Of a stretch of 64,000 nt of DNA, positions 18,647 through 28,841 are shown one piece after another (position 1 is the stretch's first letter; the number at the start of each line of letters is the position of its first letter). The translations under genes and the position numbers were made by a program. The stretch is from Ursidibacter arcticus (lineage in GTDB: Bacteria > Pseudomonadota > Gammaproteobacteria > Enterobacterales > Pasteurellaceae): contig NZ_LEKM01000221.1 of NCBI RefSeq assembly GCF_009761375.1, positions 1 to 64,000 on the forward strand. The letters are read 5' to 3'. The notes under the pieces are model-generated. The model was not told the origin of the DNA, searched no databases, and saw only the letters and a list, made by a program, of their open reading frames with translations.

Positions 18647-20599
18647 ATGTTTGGTAAATTAAGTAAATTCAGCTCACCAAAACAGCGAGAGAAAATTCGT
18701 AACGGACAAGCAGAGAAAAATCTGTTTGTCCGTCGTGCTTTGATCGCATTTTTAGGTGTATTGGGTTTAACAGGCGTATTGCTAACTAATTTATATCATT
18801 TACAAGTGCGTGATTATGACACTTACCAAACTCGTTCAAATGGCAACCGCATTAAATTATTGCCTATTCCACCTGTTAGAGGTTTGATTTATGACCGAAA
18901 CGGCAAAGTATTGGCAGAAAATCTGACATTCTTTGGGCTATATATCGTGCCTGAGAAAGTGAATAACTTGGACGAAACCCTTATCGAACTTAAAACGATT
19001 GTCGGTTTAACCGATGAGGATATTGAGAATTTTCGTAAAGAGCGTGCAAGATCTTCCCGCTATACTCCAATATTACTTAAACCTAATTTAACCGAAGAAC
19101 AAATTGCTCGTTTTTCAGTAAATCAATATCGCTTTCCAAGCCTTGACGTACAACCTTACTTTAAACGAACTTACCCTTATGGTGATGTGCTTACACATAT
19201 CCTAGGCTATGTCGCTAAAATCAACGATAAAGACAAGCAACGTTTACAAGACGAAGGGAAATTCGGTAACTATGCGGGTTCTCACGATATTGGTAAATTG
19301 GGGATTGAAAAGTTTTATGAAGAACAGCTACACGGGCAAACAGGTTTTGAAGAAGTTGAAATCAATAACCGTGGCAAAGTTATCCGCAAATTGCGTGATC
19401 AACCTGCAGTGGCAGGTAGCAGTATTCGTCTAACGCTTGATGTGGAATTGCAACAATATGTTTCATCGTTAATCGGTAATGAGAAAGGAGCGATTGTGGT
19501 GCTCGATCCGAAAGATAGCAGTATCTTAGCGATGGTAACGAACCCAAGTTATGATAACAATCTCTTTGTTGATGGTATTTCAGGCAGAGATTATAAGAAG
19601 TTATTAGATGATGAGGATCGCCCACTTTACAGCCGAGCAACACAAGGCACTTATCCCCCTGCATCAACCATCAAACCATTTATGGCAGTTGCAGGGCTAA
19701 CCGAAAATAAAATTACCGCAGGCAGTACAGTATTTGACCCAGGTTATTGGATTTTACCTGGCACAACGCAACGTTTTCGTGACTGGAAGCGAAGTGGACA
19801 CGGTAGAACAGATATAAATAAAGCCATTGTAGAATCCTCGGATACTTACTTTTATCAGCTCGCCTATGATATGGGAATTGATAAAATGTCAGATTGGATG
19901 AAACGCTTTGGTTTTGGAGTAAAAACTGGCATTGATTTGGCGGAAGAGTCCACGGGCATTATGCCAAGTAGAGAGTGGAAACAGAAACGCTATAAAAAAC
20001 AGCCTTGGCTAGCCGCAGATACCATCAATGCTGGAATTGGTCAGGGCTATTGGATTTCCACCCCATTGCAACTTGCTAAAGCAACGGCGGTCTTAATCAA
20101 CAATGGTAAAGTGAATACGCCCCATTTAATGATGGAAGTGATGTCACGAGAAAATATGCCTTACCAAGATCCACTTTTATACGATGATATTAAAGATGTT
20201 CCGCCACGTTTTTGGCAAATTGCTAAATTGGGTATGTATAACGTGTTACACGCAAGTAACGGGACGGGACGGAAAGCATTTGCTGGTGTGCCGTATCGAG
20301 CAGCAGGAAAAACAGGAACTGCACAAGTTAAAAGTTTAAAAGGTAAGGATTACGATAAAAATGCAATCGCTAAAAAATATCACGATCACGCATGGTTTAT
20401 TGGTTATGCACCTTATGAAAATCCGAAAATGGTTGTTTCGATTATTTTAGAAAATGCTGGTGGCGGTGGTAGTACAGCAGCCCCAATGGCACGAAAAATT
20501 ATGGACTATATGCTACTACGTTCCAATGCCGCAAATACGGAATTGCAAAAAAATGAGCAAAACTCACCGCTTAACCTAGACGGAATAAATAATGAATAA
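18647..20599 (+). CDS. mrdA: Penicillin-binding protein 2 (elongasome transpeptidase)
   Basis: Class B PBP that cross-links lateral-wall peptidoglycan with RodA. The 650-residue protein has an N-terminal cytoplasmic tail and one anchor ([22 protein letters not shown], about 31-52), the pedestal domain ([13 protein letters not shown]), and the transpeptidase motifs SxxK ([11 protein letters not shown], catalytic Ser near 341), SSD (ESSDTYFYQ) and KTG ([10 protein letters not shown]). The stop lies inside mrdB (8-base overlap), indicating coupled production of the PBP2-RodA pair. Confidence 0.96.
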   Translation: MFGKLSKFSSPKQREKIRNGQAEKNLFVRRALIAFLGVLGLTGVLLTNLYHLQVRDYDTYQTRSNGNRIKLLPIPPVRGLIYDRNGKVLAENLTFFGLYIVPEKVNNLDETLIELKTIVGLTDEDIENFRKERARSSRYTPILLKPNLTEEQIARFSVNQYRFPSLDVQPYFKRTYPYGDVLTHILGYVAKINDKDKQRLQDEGKFGNYAGSHDIGKLGIEKFYEEQLHGQTGFEEVEINNRGKVIRKLRDQPAVAGSSIRLTLDVELQQYVSSLIGNEKGAIVVLDPKDSSILAMVTNPSYDNNLFVDGISGRDYKKLLDDEDRPLYSRATQGTYPPASTIKPFMAVAGLTENKITAGSTVFDPGYWILPGTTQRFRDWKRSGHGRTDINKAIVESSDTYFYQLAYDMGIDKMSDWMKRFGFGVKTGIDLAEESTGIMPSREWKQKRYKKQPWLAADTINAGIGQGYWISTPLQLAKATAVLINNGKVNTPHLMMEVMSRENMPYQDPLLYDDIKDVPPRFWQIAKLGMYNVLHASNGTGRKAFAGVPYRAAGKTGTAQVKSLKGKDYDKNAIAKKYHDHAWFIGYAPYENPKMVVSIILENAGGGGSTAAPMARKIMDYMLLRSNAANTELQKNEQNSPLNLDGINNE

Positions 20600-21710
20600 G
20601 TTCTTACGTTCTTGCAAAAAATTATTAGCGTTTGATATTTTTCTTCTTGTTGGCTTATTAGCTATTACTGGCTACGGCTTATTGGTTCTGTATAGTGCGA
20701 GTGGCGGTAGTGAGAGAATGTTTTTTAATCGTGTCGTTCAGGTCTCTCTCGGAATGGGGTTAATGGTTGTTATGGCACTCTTTCCACCTCGTTTTTATGA
20801 GCGAGTTTCACCTTATTTATATGCGGTCTGTATTGTTTTACTGATTTTGGTTGATGTTGCAGGGGAAACCAGTAAAGGAGCACAACGCTGGTTAAATTTA
20901 GGTTTTGTCCGTTTTCAGCCTTCGGAAATTGCTAAATTATCCGTTCCGTTAATGGTCGCAACTTACTTGGGCAATCGCTCACTGCCACCTAATTTTAGAG
21001 ACACTTTTATTGCTCTAGGGTTAATTATTGTGCCAACGATCTTAGTAGCTCTTCAACCAGATTTGGGAACTTCTATTCTCGTTTGTGCCGCAGGAGTATT
21101 TGTGTTGTTTCTTGCAGGGTTAAGTTGGAAACTCATTGGTGCTGGTGTTGTCTTTCTTGCTGGGTTTATTCCGATTATGTGGTTCTACTTAATGCACGAC
21201 TACCAGAAAACCCGAGTAATGACATTGATTGACCCAGAGAAAGACCCTTTAGGAGCAGGCTACCATATTATTCAGTCCAAAATTGCGATTGGTTCTGGTG
21301 GGTTAGAAGGAAAAGGTTGGATGGCAGGGACACAATCTCAACTTGAGTTTTTGCCTGAACCACACACCGATTTTATTTTTGCTGTATTAAGTGAAGAGCA
21401 CGGAATGATTGGCGTGCTGATTTTGTTAGCCATTTATCTCTTTATTATTGCAAGGGGGCTAATGATCGGTGCTAAATCAAGTTCTGCATTTGGACGAATT
21501 TTGTCTGGTGGTACTGCATTACTTTTTTTCGTTTACGTTTTTGTAAACATTGGAATGGTAAGTGGAATTTTGCCTGTTGTGGGTGTTCCATTACCACTAT
21601 TTAGTTATGGCGGAACATCTTACGTTACACTAATGGCTGCGTTTGGGTTAATGATGTCGCTTTATGTACATCGTGAACGTAAAGATACTAACCCTTATAA
21701 CATACGTTAA
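20592..21710 (+). CDS. mrdB: Rod shape-determining SEDS glycosyltransferase RodA
   Basis: Polytopic SEDS glycosyltransferase that polymerises lipid II during elongation, partner of PBP2. The 372 residues contain about ten membrane segments and the SEDS hallmark regions: [77 protein letters not shown] and [14 protein letters not shown]. Starts inside the end of mrdA with ATG at 20592. Confidence 0.96.
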   Translation: MNKFLRSCKKLLAFDIFLLVGLLAITGYGLLVLYSASGGSERMFFNRVVQVSLGMGLMVVMALFPPRFYERVSPYLYAVCIVLLILVDVAGETSKGAQRWLNLGFVRFQPSEIAKLSVPLMVATYLGNRSLPPNFRDTFIALGLIIVPTILVALQPDLGTSILVCAAGVFVLFLAGLSWKLIGAGVVFLAGFIPIMWFYLMHDYQKTRVMTLIDPEKDPLGAGYHIIQSKIAIGSGGLEGKGWMAGTQSQLEFLPEPHTDFIFAVLSEEHGMIGVLILLAIYLFIIARGLMIGAKSSSAFGRILSGGTALLFFVYVFVNIGMVSGILPVVGVPLPLFSYGGTSYVTLMAAFGLMMSLYVHRERKDTNPYNIR

Positions 21711-21763
21711 TAATTATTTAATATATTTGCTTTCTTGCTGTTTTGGAAAGCAAGGGAGAAATT

Positions 21764-22540
21764 ATGCATTTAAGCAAAATAGGTAAATTATTCCTAACAA
21801 TTACATTATTTTTTGTTTCTTCTTACGGCTTTTCTGCACCAAAGAAAGAAAAAACTAAAGCAATAAAAAAAGAGAAGACTACGTTAGTTAGTAGTGGCAT
21901 AAAACATAGTAAAGCAAAGGCTCTGACTGCGAAAGCAAAAAAGAAGTCCGTTAAATCGCCGACAAAGAGTGCGAAATCCATAGCCAAAAGCACCAAAAAC
22001 GAAACTAAAAAACGTTATGGCGTAAAAGGGGCAAATCTAACATATATGAAAGTGAGTAATAAAAAGCTCACTTATCGTGAAAAAGGGAAGAACCACACAA
22101 CTATCAATAAAGAAGCATCACGCCAATACGGTCAAGTAGGTACGGCTAGTTATTATGGCGGAATGTTCCACGGTAGAAAAACCGCAAGTGGTGAAATTTA
22201 TAATAAAAATGGTTTTACGGCGGCTCATAAAACATTGGCACTAGGCTCTTATGCGTTAGTAACTAATTTGCGTAATGGACGTAAAGTGATTGTTCGCATC
22301 AATGATCGTGGTCCATTTAGCCACAGTCGTGTAATTGATCTCTCAGTAGGTGCGGCTCGTGAAATCGGAATGATACACTCGGGCGTTGCTAAGGTGCGTA
22401 TTGAAGCGTTGCAAGTCGATAAACAAGGCTACATTTCAGGTAAGGGGGCTCAAGCCTTGTTACAATTAGCCCAAAAAGAGGGGTTACCTTTGAAGATCAA
22501 AGGTGAAGGGGATACTTTAGCTATAAAAGCTCAAGAGTAA
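21764..22540 (+). CDS. rlpA: RlpA-like septal ring lytic transglycosylase (no lipobox, no SPOR)
   Basis: Double-psi beta-barrel protein related to RlpA, which cleaves naked glycan strands. From the ATG at 21764 (GGGAG upstream; the TTG at 21743 is rejected) it has 258 residues: a signal peptide ending SYGFSA, a very lysine-rich region of about 70 residues, then the RlpA domain ([39 protein letters not shown]). There is no Cys after the signal sequence, so it is not a classical lipoprotein. The C-terminal SPOR domain of E. coli RlpA is replaced by a short tail. It keeps its usual place between mrdB and dacA. Confidence 0.85.
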   Translation: MHLSKIGKLFLTITLFFVSSYGFSAPKKEKTKAIKKEKTTLVSSGIKHSKAKALTAKAKKKSVKSPTKSAKSIAKSTKNETKKRYGVKGANLTYMKVSNKKLTYREKGKNHTTINKEASRQYGQVGTASYYGGMFHGRKTASGEIYNKNGFTAAHKTLALGSYALVTNLRNGRKVIVRINDRGPFSHSRVIDLSVGAAREIGMIHSGVAKVRIEALQVDKQGYISGKGAQALLQLAQKEGLPLKIKGEGDTLAIKAQE

Positions 22541-22575
22541 GTTTTAAAAGTTAATCCAAAGAATGGAAGCAAACT

Positions 22576-23754
22576 ATGTTAAAAAGTAAATTTCTAAAAT
22601 CAGTCAGTTTATGTGCGGTAGCTTTTTCTAGTATCGCTTATGCTAATAGCGATGTGGATTATGGTATTTCATCTCCACAAATCAATGCTCAAACCTACAT
22701 TTTGATGGACTATAATTCAGGTGCGGTATTGGCAAGTTTAAACCCAGACCAACGTCAATACCCAGCTAGTCTAACTAAAATGATGACCAGTTATGTTATT
22801 GGTGAAGCCTTGAAAACAGGGAAAATCAAAAATAGTGATTTAGTTACCGTTACGGAAAGTTCTTGGGGACAAAAATTCCCAGGCTCTTCAAAAATGTTCT
22901 TAAATTTAAATCAGCAAGTTTCTGTTGATGATTTAAATCGCGGTATTATTGTGGTATCAGGTAATGATGCTTGTGTGGCGATTGCTGAGCATTTATCTGG
23001 CTCACAACAAGCCTTTATTGATACGATGAATAAATATGTACAGCAATTTGGATTAAAAAACACCCATTTTGCGACCGTCCACGGTTTAGATGACCCAAAT
23101 CAATATTCATCGGCTCGTGATATGGCAATTATTGGGGCTCACTTAATTCGTGATCTACCCGAAGAGTATAAAATTTACGCTGAAAAAGAGTTTACCTTCA
23201 ATAAAATCAAACAACCAAACCGTAACGGCTTGTTGTGGGATAAAACAATGAATGTAGATGGAATGAAAACAGGGCATACAGATAAAGCTGGCTATAATCT
23301 TGTTGCATCTGCTTACAATAGCAATACCCGTTTGATTTCAGTGGTAATGGGCGTAGAAAGTATTAAAGGACGTGAAATTGAGAGCAAAAAGCTCTTACAA
23401 TGGGGCTTTGCGAATTTTGAAACCGTTAAGCCATTAGCCGCAGGCCAGACTGTTTCAGAACAGAGCGTATATTATGGTGATTTAAATAAAATTCAGTTAG
23501 GAACTTTACAAGATAGCTATATCACTGTGCCAAAAGGTAAAACAGGGGAATTAAAGGCTCGTTATGTGTTGGAGAAGAAAACCCTTGAAGCACCATTAGC
23601 GAAAGGTCAAGTGGTTGGGAAAGTGGTATATCAGTTAAATGATAAGGATATTGCGTCAATTGATTTACAAGTGATGCAAGATGTTGCCGAAGCTGGCTTT
23701 ATTGGCAAAGCGTGGGACTGGGTTGTATTAACAATCAAAGGGTTATTTAACTAA
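22576..23754 (+). CDS. dacA: D-alanyl-D-alanine carboxypeptidase (PBP5/6 family)
   Basis: Low-molecular-weight PBP that trims the terminal D-Ala of pentapeptides at the outer face of the inner membrane. The 392 residues include a signal peptide (cleavage near AYANS), SLTK (Ser65-Lys68, catalytic Ser65), SGN in VVSGNDACVAIAEH and KTG in DGMKTGHTDKAGY. The PBP5_C domain follows, then a C-terminal amphipathic anchor (FIGKAWDWVVLTIKGLFN). It stands between rlpA and ybeD as in E. coli. Confidence 0.95.
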   Translation: MLKSKFLKSVSLCAVAFSSIAYANSDVDYGISSPQINAQTYILMDYNSGAVLASLNPDQRQYPASLTKMMTSYVIGEALKTGKIKNSDLVTVTESSWGQKFPGSSKMFLNLNQQVSVDDLNRGIIVVSGNDACVAIAEHLSGSQQAFIDTMNKYVQQFGLKNTHFATVHGLDDPNQYSSARDMAIIGAHLIRDLPEEYKIYAEKEFTFNKIKQPNRNGLLWDKTMNVDGMKTGHTDKAGYNLVASAYNSNTRLISVVMGVESIKGREIESKKLLQWGFANFETVKPLAAGQTVSEQSVYYGDLNKIQLGTLQDSYITVPKGKTGELKARYVLEKKTLEAPLAKGQVVGKVVYQLNDKDIASIDLQVMQDVAEAGFIGKAWDWVVLTIKGLFN

Positions 23755-23810
23755 TTCCTAGTCAATTATTCCCCCTTGTAATTTTAGAAATTATCCCAAT
23801 CTTAGCTCGC

Positions 23811-23854
23811 AAGCGGTGAGATCTTGTAAAAAATTGCAAAATCCCACCGCTTGT
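23811..23854 (+). terminator. Uptake-signal-pair hairpin after dacA
   Basis: AAGCGGTGAGAT (23811-23822) pairs imperfectly with ATCCCACCGCTT (23841-23852). This is one of several such AAGCGGT/ACCGCTT pairs in the window that sit at gene ends and are likely both uptake signals and terminators. Confidence 0.55.
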
Positions 23855-23876
23855 ATATTTCAATAAGGAACAAAAA

Positions 23877-24176
23877 ATGACAGAAAATAAAACTCTAAAT
23901 TTATCCGACTTACCACAAGCAAAATTAAAAGACTTACTTGAATTCCCTTGCTCATTCACTTTCAAAGTAGTTGGTGCGAAGCGAGATGGATTAGTTGATG
24001 ATGTGGTTAGCGAAGTACAGAAAGTGGTAAAAGGGGATTACAACCCAACATTAAAAGAGAGTGGTAAAGGAACTTATCATTCTGTATCAATTACTATTCA
24101 AGCAGAGAATATTGAACAGGTTGAAACACTTTATACTGATCTTGCCAAAATTGAAGGCGTGAGAATGGTACTATAA
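23877..24176 (+). CDS. ybeD: UPF0250 family protein YbeD
   Basis: Small conserved protein of 99 residues with an ACT/ferredoxin-like fold known for E. coli YbeD; precise role not established, though the fold suggests allosteric regulation and the gene is always near the lipoate genes. Visible: [45 protein letters not shown] and IEGVRMVL. It is flanked on both sides by uptake-signal hairpins, lying between dacA and lipB. Confidence 0.88.
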   Translation: MTENKTLNLSDLPQAKLKDLLEFPCSFTFKVVGAKRDGLVDDVVSEVQKVVKGDYNPTLKESGKGTYHSVSITIQAENIEQVETLYTDLAKIEGVRMVL

Positions 24177-24183
24177 TCTTCGC

Positions 24184-24226
24184 AAGCGGTGAGTTTTAGC
24201 AAAAAATTTGCAGAAAACCACCGCTT
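24184..24226 (+). terminator. Uptake-signal-pair hairpin between ybeD and lipB
   Basis: AAGCGGTGAGTTTT (from 24184) and AAAACCACCGCTT (to 24226) form a stem with one unpaired base. It may attenuate read-through from dacA-ybeD into lipB-lipA. Confidence 0.5.
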
Positions 24227-24256
24227 ACTTTCTTCATCACTAAAGAGCGATATACA

Positions 24257-24922
24257 ATGGCAACGACATCTACTCTTATTATTCGTCAGCTTGGTATCCG
24301 AGATTACCAAGAAACTTGGCAACAAATGCAACAGTTTACGGATAATCGTACTGAAGATACGCCTGATGAAATTTGGTTAGTTCAACATCCTTCAGTATTT
24401 ACACAGGGTTCTGCAGGCAAACCTGAGCATTTGCTCAATCCAACTCATATTCCTGTGGTGCAATCGGATCGCGGTGGACAAATTACTTACCACGGTATCG
24501 GTCAGCAAATTATGTATGTATTGATTGATATTAAACGCCATAAAGCCAATGGCAATGATTTAAGTGTGCGAGATTTAGTATCAGCCTTGGAACAATCGGT
24601 AGTTAAAACCTTAGCTGATTATCATATCGAGGCTTATCCAAAGCCTGATGCTCCAGGTGTATATATTGATGGACGAAAAATTTGCTCACTTGGGTTGCGT
24701 ATTCGTAAAGGTTGCTCATTTCACGGGTTGGCATTAAACATTAAAATGGATTTAACCCCTTTCCGCCAAATTAACCCTTGTGGCTATGCAGGGCTAGAAA
24801 TGTGCCAACTGGCTGATTTTGTAAGTGAAGATGAAGCTAATTGTGAGAAAGTTTCGGCAAAATTGGTCAATTACTTTCGTGAAATTCTCGGGTATAATAC
24901 TCAACAAGTTATTAACAAATAG
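24257..24922 (+). CDS. lipB: Octanoyltransferase LipB
   Basis: Moves the octanoyl group from acyl carrier protein to lipoyl domains, the first step of lipoate synthesis. The 221 residues show the LipB signature [21 protein letters not shown] and [28 protein letters not shown], and the acyl-transfer Cys in [13 protein letters not shown] with the neighbouring catalytic Lys in GRKI. It lies nine bp before lipA, an uninterrupted lipB-lipA pair (E. coli has ybeF between them). Confidence 0.95.
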   Translation: MATTSTLIIRQLGIRDYQETWQQMQQFTDNRTEDTPDEIWLVQHPSVFTQGSAGKPEHLLNPTHIPVVQSDRGGQITYHGIGQQIMYVLIDIKRHKANGNDLSVRDLVSALEQSVVKTLADYHIEAYPKPDAPGVYIDGRKICSLGLRIRKGCSFHGLALNIKMDLTPFRQINPCGYAGLEMCQLADFVSEDEANCEKVSAKLVNYFREILGYNTQQVINK

Positions 24923-24931
24923 GAATTATCG

Positions 24932-25894
24932 ATGGGTACACCCTTTAAAATGGAACGTGGCGTAAAATATAGAGATGCCGCTAAAACGTCTATTATTCCC
25001 GTAAAAAATATCGATCCAGACCAAGAGCTACTCAAAAAGCCAGAGTGGATGAAAATTAAGTTGCCAGCTAATTCGGCAAAAATTGAAAGTATCAAAAATG
25101 GAATGCGTCGTCACGGTTTACATTCAGTTTGTGAAGAAGCATCTTGCCCAAACTTACACGAATGTTTTAACCACGGTACAGCCACCTTTATGATTATGGG
25201 GGCAATTTGTACACGTCGTTGCCCATTCTGTGACGTTGCACACGGTAAACCATTGCCATTAGATCAAGATGAACCACGCAAATTAGCTGAAACAATTCAA
25301 GATATGCGTTTGAAATATGTGGTAATCACATCAGTGGATCGTGATGATTTACCCGATCGTGGAGCAGGGCATTTTGCCGCTTGTGTGCGTGAGATTCGTG
25401 CAATTAACCCAGGGATTAAAATTGAAATTCTTGTGCCAGATTTCCGTGGGCGTATTGAGCAAGCCATTGAAATTCTGAAAGAAAATCCGCCTGATGTATT
25501 CAACCATAACCTTGAGAATGTGCCACGTTTATATCGTGAAATTCGTCCAGGAGCTGATTATGAATGGTCGCTTAAATTACTCAAGGAGTTTAAAGCTGTC
25601 TTCCCTGATATCCCAACTAAATCGGGTATTATGGTTGGCTTAGGCGAAACGAATGAAGAAATTCTGGAAGTAATGCAAGATCTGCGTTCACACGGGGTAA
25701 CAATGCTGACACTTGGGCAGTATTTACAGCCAAGTCGCCACCATTTACCTGTGGCTCGTTATGTTCACCCAACAGAATTTGATATGTTCCGTGAAAAAGC
25801 AGAACAAATGGGCTTTGAACACGCAGCGTGTGGGCCTTTCGTTCGCTCTTCTTATCACGCTGATTTACAAGCAAGCGGTGGGTTAGTGAAATAA
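24932..25894 (+). CDS. lipA: Lipoyl synthase
   Basis: Radical SAM enzyme that inserts two sulfurs into protein-bound octanoate. The 320-residue protein has both 4Fe-4S cysteine sets: the auxiliary cluster motif [12 protein letters not shown] and the radical [11 protein letters not shown]. The terminal RSSY Ser that ligates the auxiliary cluster is also present ([10 protein letters not shown]). An uptake core AAGCGGT is embedded in the last codons. A perfect palindrome after the stop separates it from the convergent nhaA. Confidence 0.97.
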   Translation: MGTPFKMERGVKYRDAAKTSIIPVKNIDPDQELLKKPEWMKIKLPANSAKIESIKNGMRRHGLHSVCEEASCPNLHECFNHGTATFMIMGAICTRRCPFCDVAHGKPLPLDQDEPRKLAETIQDMRLKYVVITSVDRDDLPDRGAGHFAACVREIRAINPGIKIEILVPDFRGRIEQAIEILKENPPDVFNHNLENVPRLYREIRPGADYEWSLKLLKEFKAVFPDIPTKSGIMVGLGETNEEILEVMQDLRSHGVTMLTLGQYLQPSRHHLPVARYVHPTEFDMFREKAEQMGFEHAACGPFVRSSYHADLQASGGLVK

Positions 25895-25898
25895 CTTT

Positions 25899-25939
25899 GG
25901 TGTAATGGACAAAAATCCCACATTTTTGTCCATTACACC
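25899..25939. repeat. Dispersed palindromic element, copy 1
   Basis: Perfect 18-bp arms GGTGTAATGGACAAAAAT (25899-25916) and its complement (25922-25939) around a 5-bp CCCAC centre, between the convergent ends of lipA and nhaA. An almost identical palindrome occurs at 56724-56761, and partial copies near 40159 and 60662. It can act as a terminator in either direction, but the repetition in sequence goes beyond that need. Confidence 0.75.
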
Positions 25940-25943
25940 TAAA

Positions 25944-27131
25944 TTATGCAGCTTTGGCTGATTTTACAGGCTTAGTAAAGCGTTTTAGTAACACATAACC
26001 TAGTATTGCAGACACTGATGAGCCGATTAAAATACCTAAGCGAGCTAAAGACATAAATTTACCATCAGCTTCTTCACCACCAAATGCTAACCCTGCAAGG
26101 AACATCGACATTGTAAAACCGATACCACAGAGAACAGCAATCGCAAAAATCTGTTTTAAATTTACATCATCAGATAATTTTGCAATACCTAATTTAACCG
26201 CTAAATAGCTAAAACTAAATACGCCTAAGGTTTTTCCTACAATAAGCCCCAATGCAACCCCTAAGGTTAGGGTTGATGTTAAGCTGTGTAGCCCCATTCC
26301 CGATAAAGAAACCCCTGCATTTGAGAATGCGAAAAGTGGCAAAATCACAAAAGAACACCAAGGAGCAAGAATATGTTCTAGATCCATTAACGGTTGCTCG
26401 CCCTTTTTCCCTTTTAATGGAATACAGAAACCAATGATAACGCCTGCAAGGGTGGCGTGTACCCCTGATTTTAATACTGATGCCCACAAGATAATCCCAA
26501 CCACTAAATAGGCACATAAAGCGGTTACTTTTAAGCGATTCATTGCAATTAATATAGCAATAGCAATAGCTGCGGAGACTAATGCTGTCGTACTTAACTC
26601 GTGAGAAAAGAAAATTGCAATTACCACAATCGCACCAAGGTCATCAATAATAGCAAGTGCCAATAAGAATATTTTTAGCCCAAAAGGCACTCGTTTTCCG
26701 AGTAGAGCAAGTACGCCCACAGCAAAGGCAATATCTGTCGCCATTGGAATTGCCCAGCCTGATTGGTGTTCTGGGTAAGATAAATTAAATAAGGCATAGA
26801 TAAGTGCTGGCACAACCATTCCGCCAACAGCTCCAATTGCAGGGAAAATGGCTTTCTGGTAGCTAGAAAGTGCCCCGACAAGCATTTCTCGTTTCACTTC
26901 TAAGCCAACAAGAATAAAAAATACCGCCATAAAACCATCATTGACCCACATTAGTAAGGGTTTATGAATGCTAAATAAACCAATTTGAATACTCACAGGC
27001 ATTTCAAGAAAGTCAAAATAAAGTTCTCTTAATGGTGAATTGGCAAAAATCATCGCAAAGGTTGCAAAAATCAATAATAAAATGCCCCCTGCCGACTCCA
27101 TTTTCAGAAATTGCTTAATCTGCTGAATCAT
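25944..27131 (-). CDS. nhaA: Na+/H+ antiporter NhaA
   Basis: Electrogenic sodium/proton antiporter of the inner membrane for pH and salt homeostasis. The 395 residues have about 12 membrane segments and the NhaA core: the paired aspartates in [20 protein letters not shown] that bind Na+ or H+, the N-terminal [20 protein letters not shown], and [21 protein letters not shown]. Its length fits family members. It has an independent promoter region shared divergently with the EamA gene. Confidence 0.95.
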   Translation of the reverse strand: MIQQIKQFLKMESAGGILLLIFATFAMIFANSPLRELYFDFLEMPVSIQIGLFSIHKPLLMWVNDGFMAVFFILVGLEVKREMLVGALSSYQKAIFPAIGAVGGMVVPALIYALFNLSYPEHQSGWAIPMATDIAFAVGVLALLGKRVPFGLKIFLLALAIIDDLGAIVVIAIFFSHELSTTALVSAAIAIAILIAMNRLKVTALCAYLVVGIILWASVLKSGVHATLAGVIIGFCIPLKGKKGEQPLMDLEHILAPWCSFVILPLFAFSNAGVSLSGMGLHSLTSTLTLGVALGLIVGKTLGVFSFSYLAVKLGIAKLSDDVNLKQIFAIAVLCGIGFTMSMFLAGLAFGGEEADGKFMSLARLGILIGSSVSAILGYVLLKRFTKPVKSAKAA

Positions 27132-27285
27132 ATTTCCCCCTAAAATAAAATCACATCCAATGAGAATAATCTTTTAACAAAATAGCCCTAAGAAATCAAG
27201 GGTAAATCAATTGCAAAAAATATGCTGAATTTAACCGCTTGCTGATACAATAACGGCTTCAATTTAAGGTTAAAAAGGGAATGTT

Positions 27286-27714
27286 ATGTCACAAGAATGG
27301 TTCTATTGGGCATTAGCTTCAGCAATTTTTGCTTCGCTTACTGCGATTTTTGCGAAAGTCGGTTTACAGGGAATTGATTCTGATTTTGCTACTTTCATTC
27401 GCACCATTGTGATTTTAATCGCTCTCTGTGCTTTCCTTACTTATAGCGGAAAATGGCAACCTTTTGGGCAATTGACTAGCAAAAATTGGACATTTTTAAT
27501 GCTATCAGGCTTGGCAACAGGGGCATCTTGGGTCGCTTATTTTAAAGCTTTGCAACTAGGCTCAGCATCACAAGTAGCCCCTATTGATAAATTGAGTATC
27601 TTATTTGTTACGCTATTTGCGGTACTCTTTTTAGGAGAAAGACCAACAGGGCAAGAATGGACAGGAATTGGTTTAATCGTACTTGGTGTACTATTTTTAG
27701 CAATTAAACGCTAA
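27286..27714 (+). CDS. EamA/DMT-family half transporter
   Basis: Membrane protein of 142 residues with about five hydrophobic segments and one EamA unit (FYWALASAIFASLTAIFAKVGLQ, VAYFKALQLGSASQVAPIDKLSILFVTLFAVLFLGERP). Typical drug/metabolite transporters have two EamA units in about 300 residues, so this one would need to dimerise. It is not obviously a truncation: start, stop and ribosome site are intact. Substrate unknown. Its neighbours nhaA and rpmH give no functional clue. Confidence 0.8.
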   Translation: MSQEWFYWALASAIFASLTAIFAKVGLQGIDSDFATFIRTIVILIALCAFLTYSGKWQPFGQLTSKNWTFLMLSGLATGASWVAYFKALQLGSASQVAPIDKLSILFVTLFAVLFLGERPTGQEWTGIGLIVLGVLFLAIKR

Positions 27715-27831
27715 CTAACGGATGAATTACCTTGATCTTTACTTTCTTTATCGGTAGAATTCGCACTCTATTTTTCGTAATCCTTATTTGGCATATAGCC
27801 AATATTATTTAATTTATTAGGTAGATAGCAA

Positions 27832-27966
27832 ATGAAGCGTACATTTCAACCATCAGTATTAAAACGTGCTCGTACTCACGGTTTCCGTGCTCGTATGGCA
27901 ACTAAAAACGGTCGTCAAGTATTAGCACGTCGTCGTGCTAAAGGTCGTAAGAGCTTATCTGCGTAA
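27832..27966 (+). CDS. rpmH: 50S ribosomal protein L34
   Basis: Ribosomal protein of 44 residues, [20 protein letters not shown] at the N-terminus and a basic C-terminus ending GRKSLSA. It is too short to be noticed by length filters but is unmistakable. It lies 36 bp upstream of rnpA, the universal rpmH-rnpA pair. dnaA, the usual neighbour upstream in many bacteria, is not present here; upstream is the EamA gene. Confidence 0.97.
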   Translation: MKRTFQPSVLKRARTHGFRARMATKNGRQVLARRRAKGRKSLSA

Positions 27967-28002
27967 TAGCAGTAAGCATAAGCCCAAACACTTAGTTTAA
28001 AA

Positions 28003-28383
28003 ATGGCTAGTGTGAAGCTAACATTTTCTCGGGAGCTACGTCTGTTAGCTCCCGTTCAATTTAAAGCTGTTTTTGAACAGCCTTTTCGTGCAAGCACTCC
28101 ACAATTAACTCTTCTTGCAAGAGAAAACTCCCTTGAAAACCCACGCTTAGGTTTAACTGTTGCCAAAAAACATTTAAAACGAGCCCACGATCGCAATCGA
28201 ATTAAACGTATTGTGCGAGAAAGTTTTCGCCTAAAACAGCAACAGCTACCTTGTTATGATTTTGTTTTTGTCGCTAAAGCAGGCATTGGCAAATTAAGTA
28301 ACACAGAATTATTCGAGATTTTGGAAAAACTATGGCAACGCCACATTCGTCTCGCCCAACAAACCAAACAAAACCAAGCTTAA
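28003..28383 (+). CDS. rnpA: Ribonuclease P protein component
   Basis: Protein subunit of RNase P, which matures the 5' ends of tRNAs with the RNA subunit (rnpB, not in this window). The 126 residues contain the RNR-type motif in [23 protein letters not shown] and the N-terminal FSRELRLL typical of the family. The C-terminus overlaps the start of yidD by 52 bp. The ATG at 28003 is followed by a standard N-terminus. Confidence 0.95.
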   Translation: MASVKLTFSRELRLLAPVQFKAVFEQPFRASTPQLTLLARENSLENPRLGLTVAKKHLKRAHDRNRIKRIVRESFRLKQQQLPCYDFVFVAKAGIGKLSNTELFEILEKLWQRHIRLAQQTKQNQA

Positions 28384-28619
28384 TTGCTTATGTATTGCTT
28401 GGATTGGTACATTTTTATCGTTACGTTATTAGCCCATTGCTAGGCCCCCGTTGCCGATTTTACCCTACTTGCTCACAATATGCGTTAGATGCAATTCGTA
28501 TTCACGGTGCAATAAAAGGCAGTTGGCTTACCGCAAAACGCCTTAGCCGTTGCCATCCATTAAGTGAAGGGGGTGATGATCCTGTTCCCCCAAAATGTCA
28601 TTGTGATAAAAAGTCTTAA
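28332..28619 (+). CDS. yidD: Membrane protein insertion efficiency factor YidD
   Basis: Small amphipathic membrane-associated protein of 95 residues that aids YidC-dependent insertion. The family core is clear: [56 protein letters not shown], with its conserved cysteines. The overlap with rnpA is normal for this pair. Unusually, yidC and mnmE do not follow; the next gene is hvfX after 222 bp, implying a rearrangement breakpoint here. Confidence 0.92.
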   Translation: MATPHSSRPTNQTKPSLIAYVLLGLVHFYRYVISPLLGPRCRFYPTCSQYALDAIRIHGAIKGSWLTAKRLSRCHPLSEGGDDPVPPKCHCDKKS

Positions 28620-28781
28620 TCCATCGTAACTACAATAGACACAAGCCCCTTGATGCACAAATATCCTTATTAACCGACTTATTACTCATTTCCTTTCTCG
28701 ACTCTTTTTAATCATAACTCATTGATGAATAATGATATTTTGTTTTCTTTATAACTTATTCCAAAAAAATCTTGAAATTTT

Positions 28782-28810
28782 TGTAAGAACCTAGAAAGCA
28801 CTCCGTCTAA
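28782..28810 (+). promoter_or_regulatory. ECF-sigma-like promoter of the hvf operon
   Basis: TGTAAGAAC (28782-28790) and CGTCTAA (28804-28810), 16 bp between TGTAAG and CGTCTA, resemble promoters read by extracytoplasmic-function sigma factors (-35 with an AAC core, -10 CGTC) rather than sigma-70. The distance to the hvfX ATG (28842) is about 30 bp and an AGGAG lies between. No ECF sigma gene is in the window. Confidence 0.5.
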
Positions 28811-28841
28811 TTTTGCAAAGAATAAATAAAAGGAGACAACA

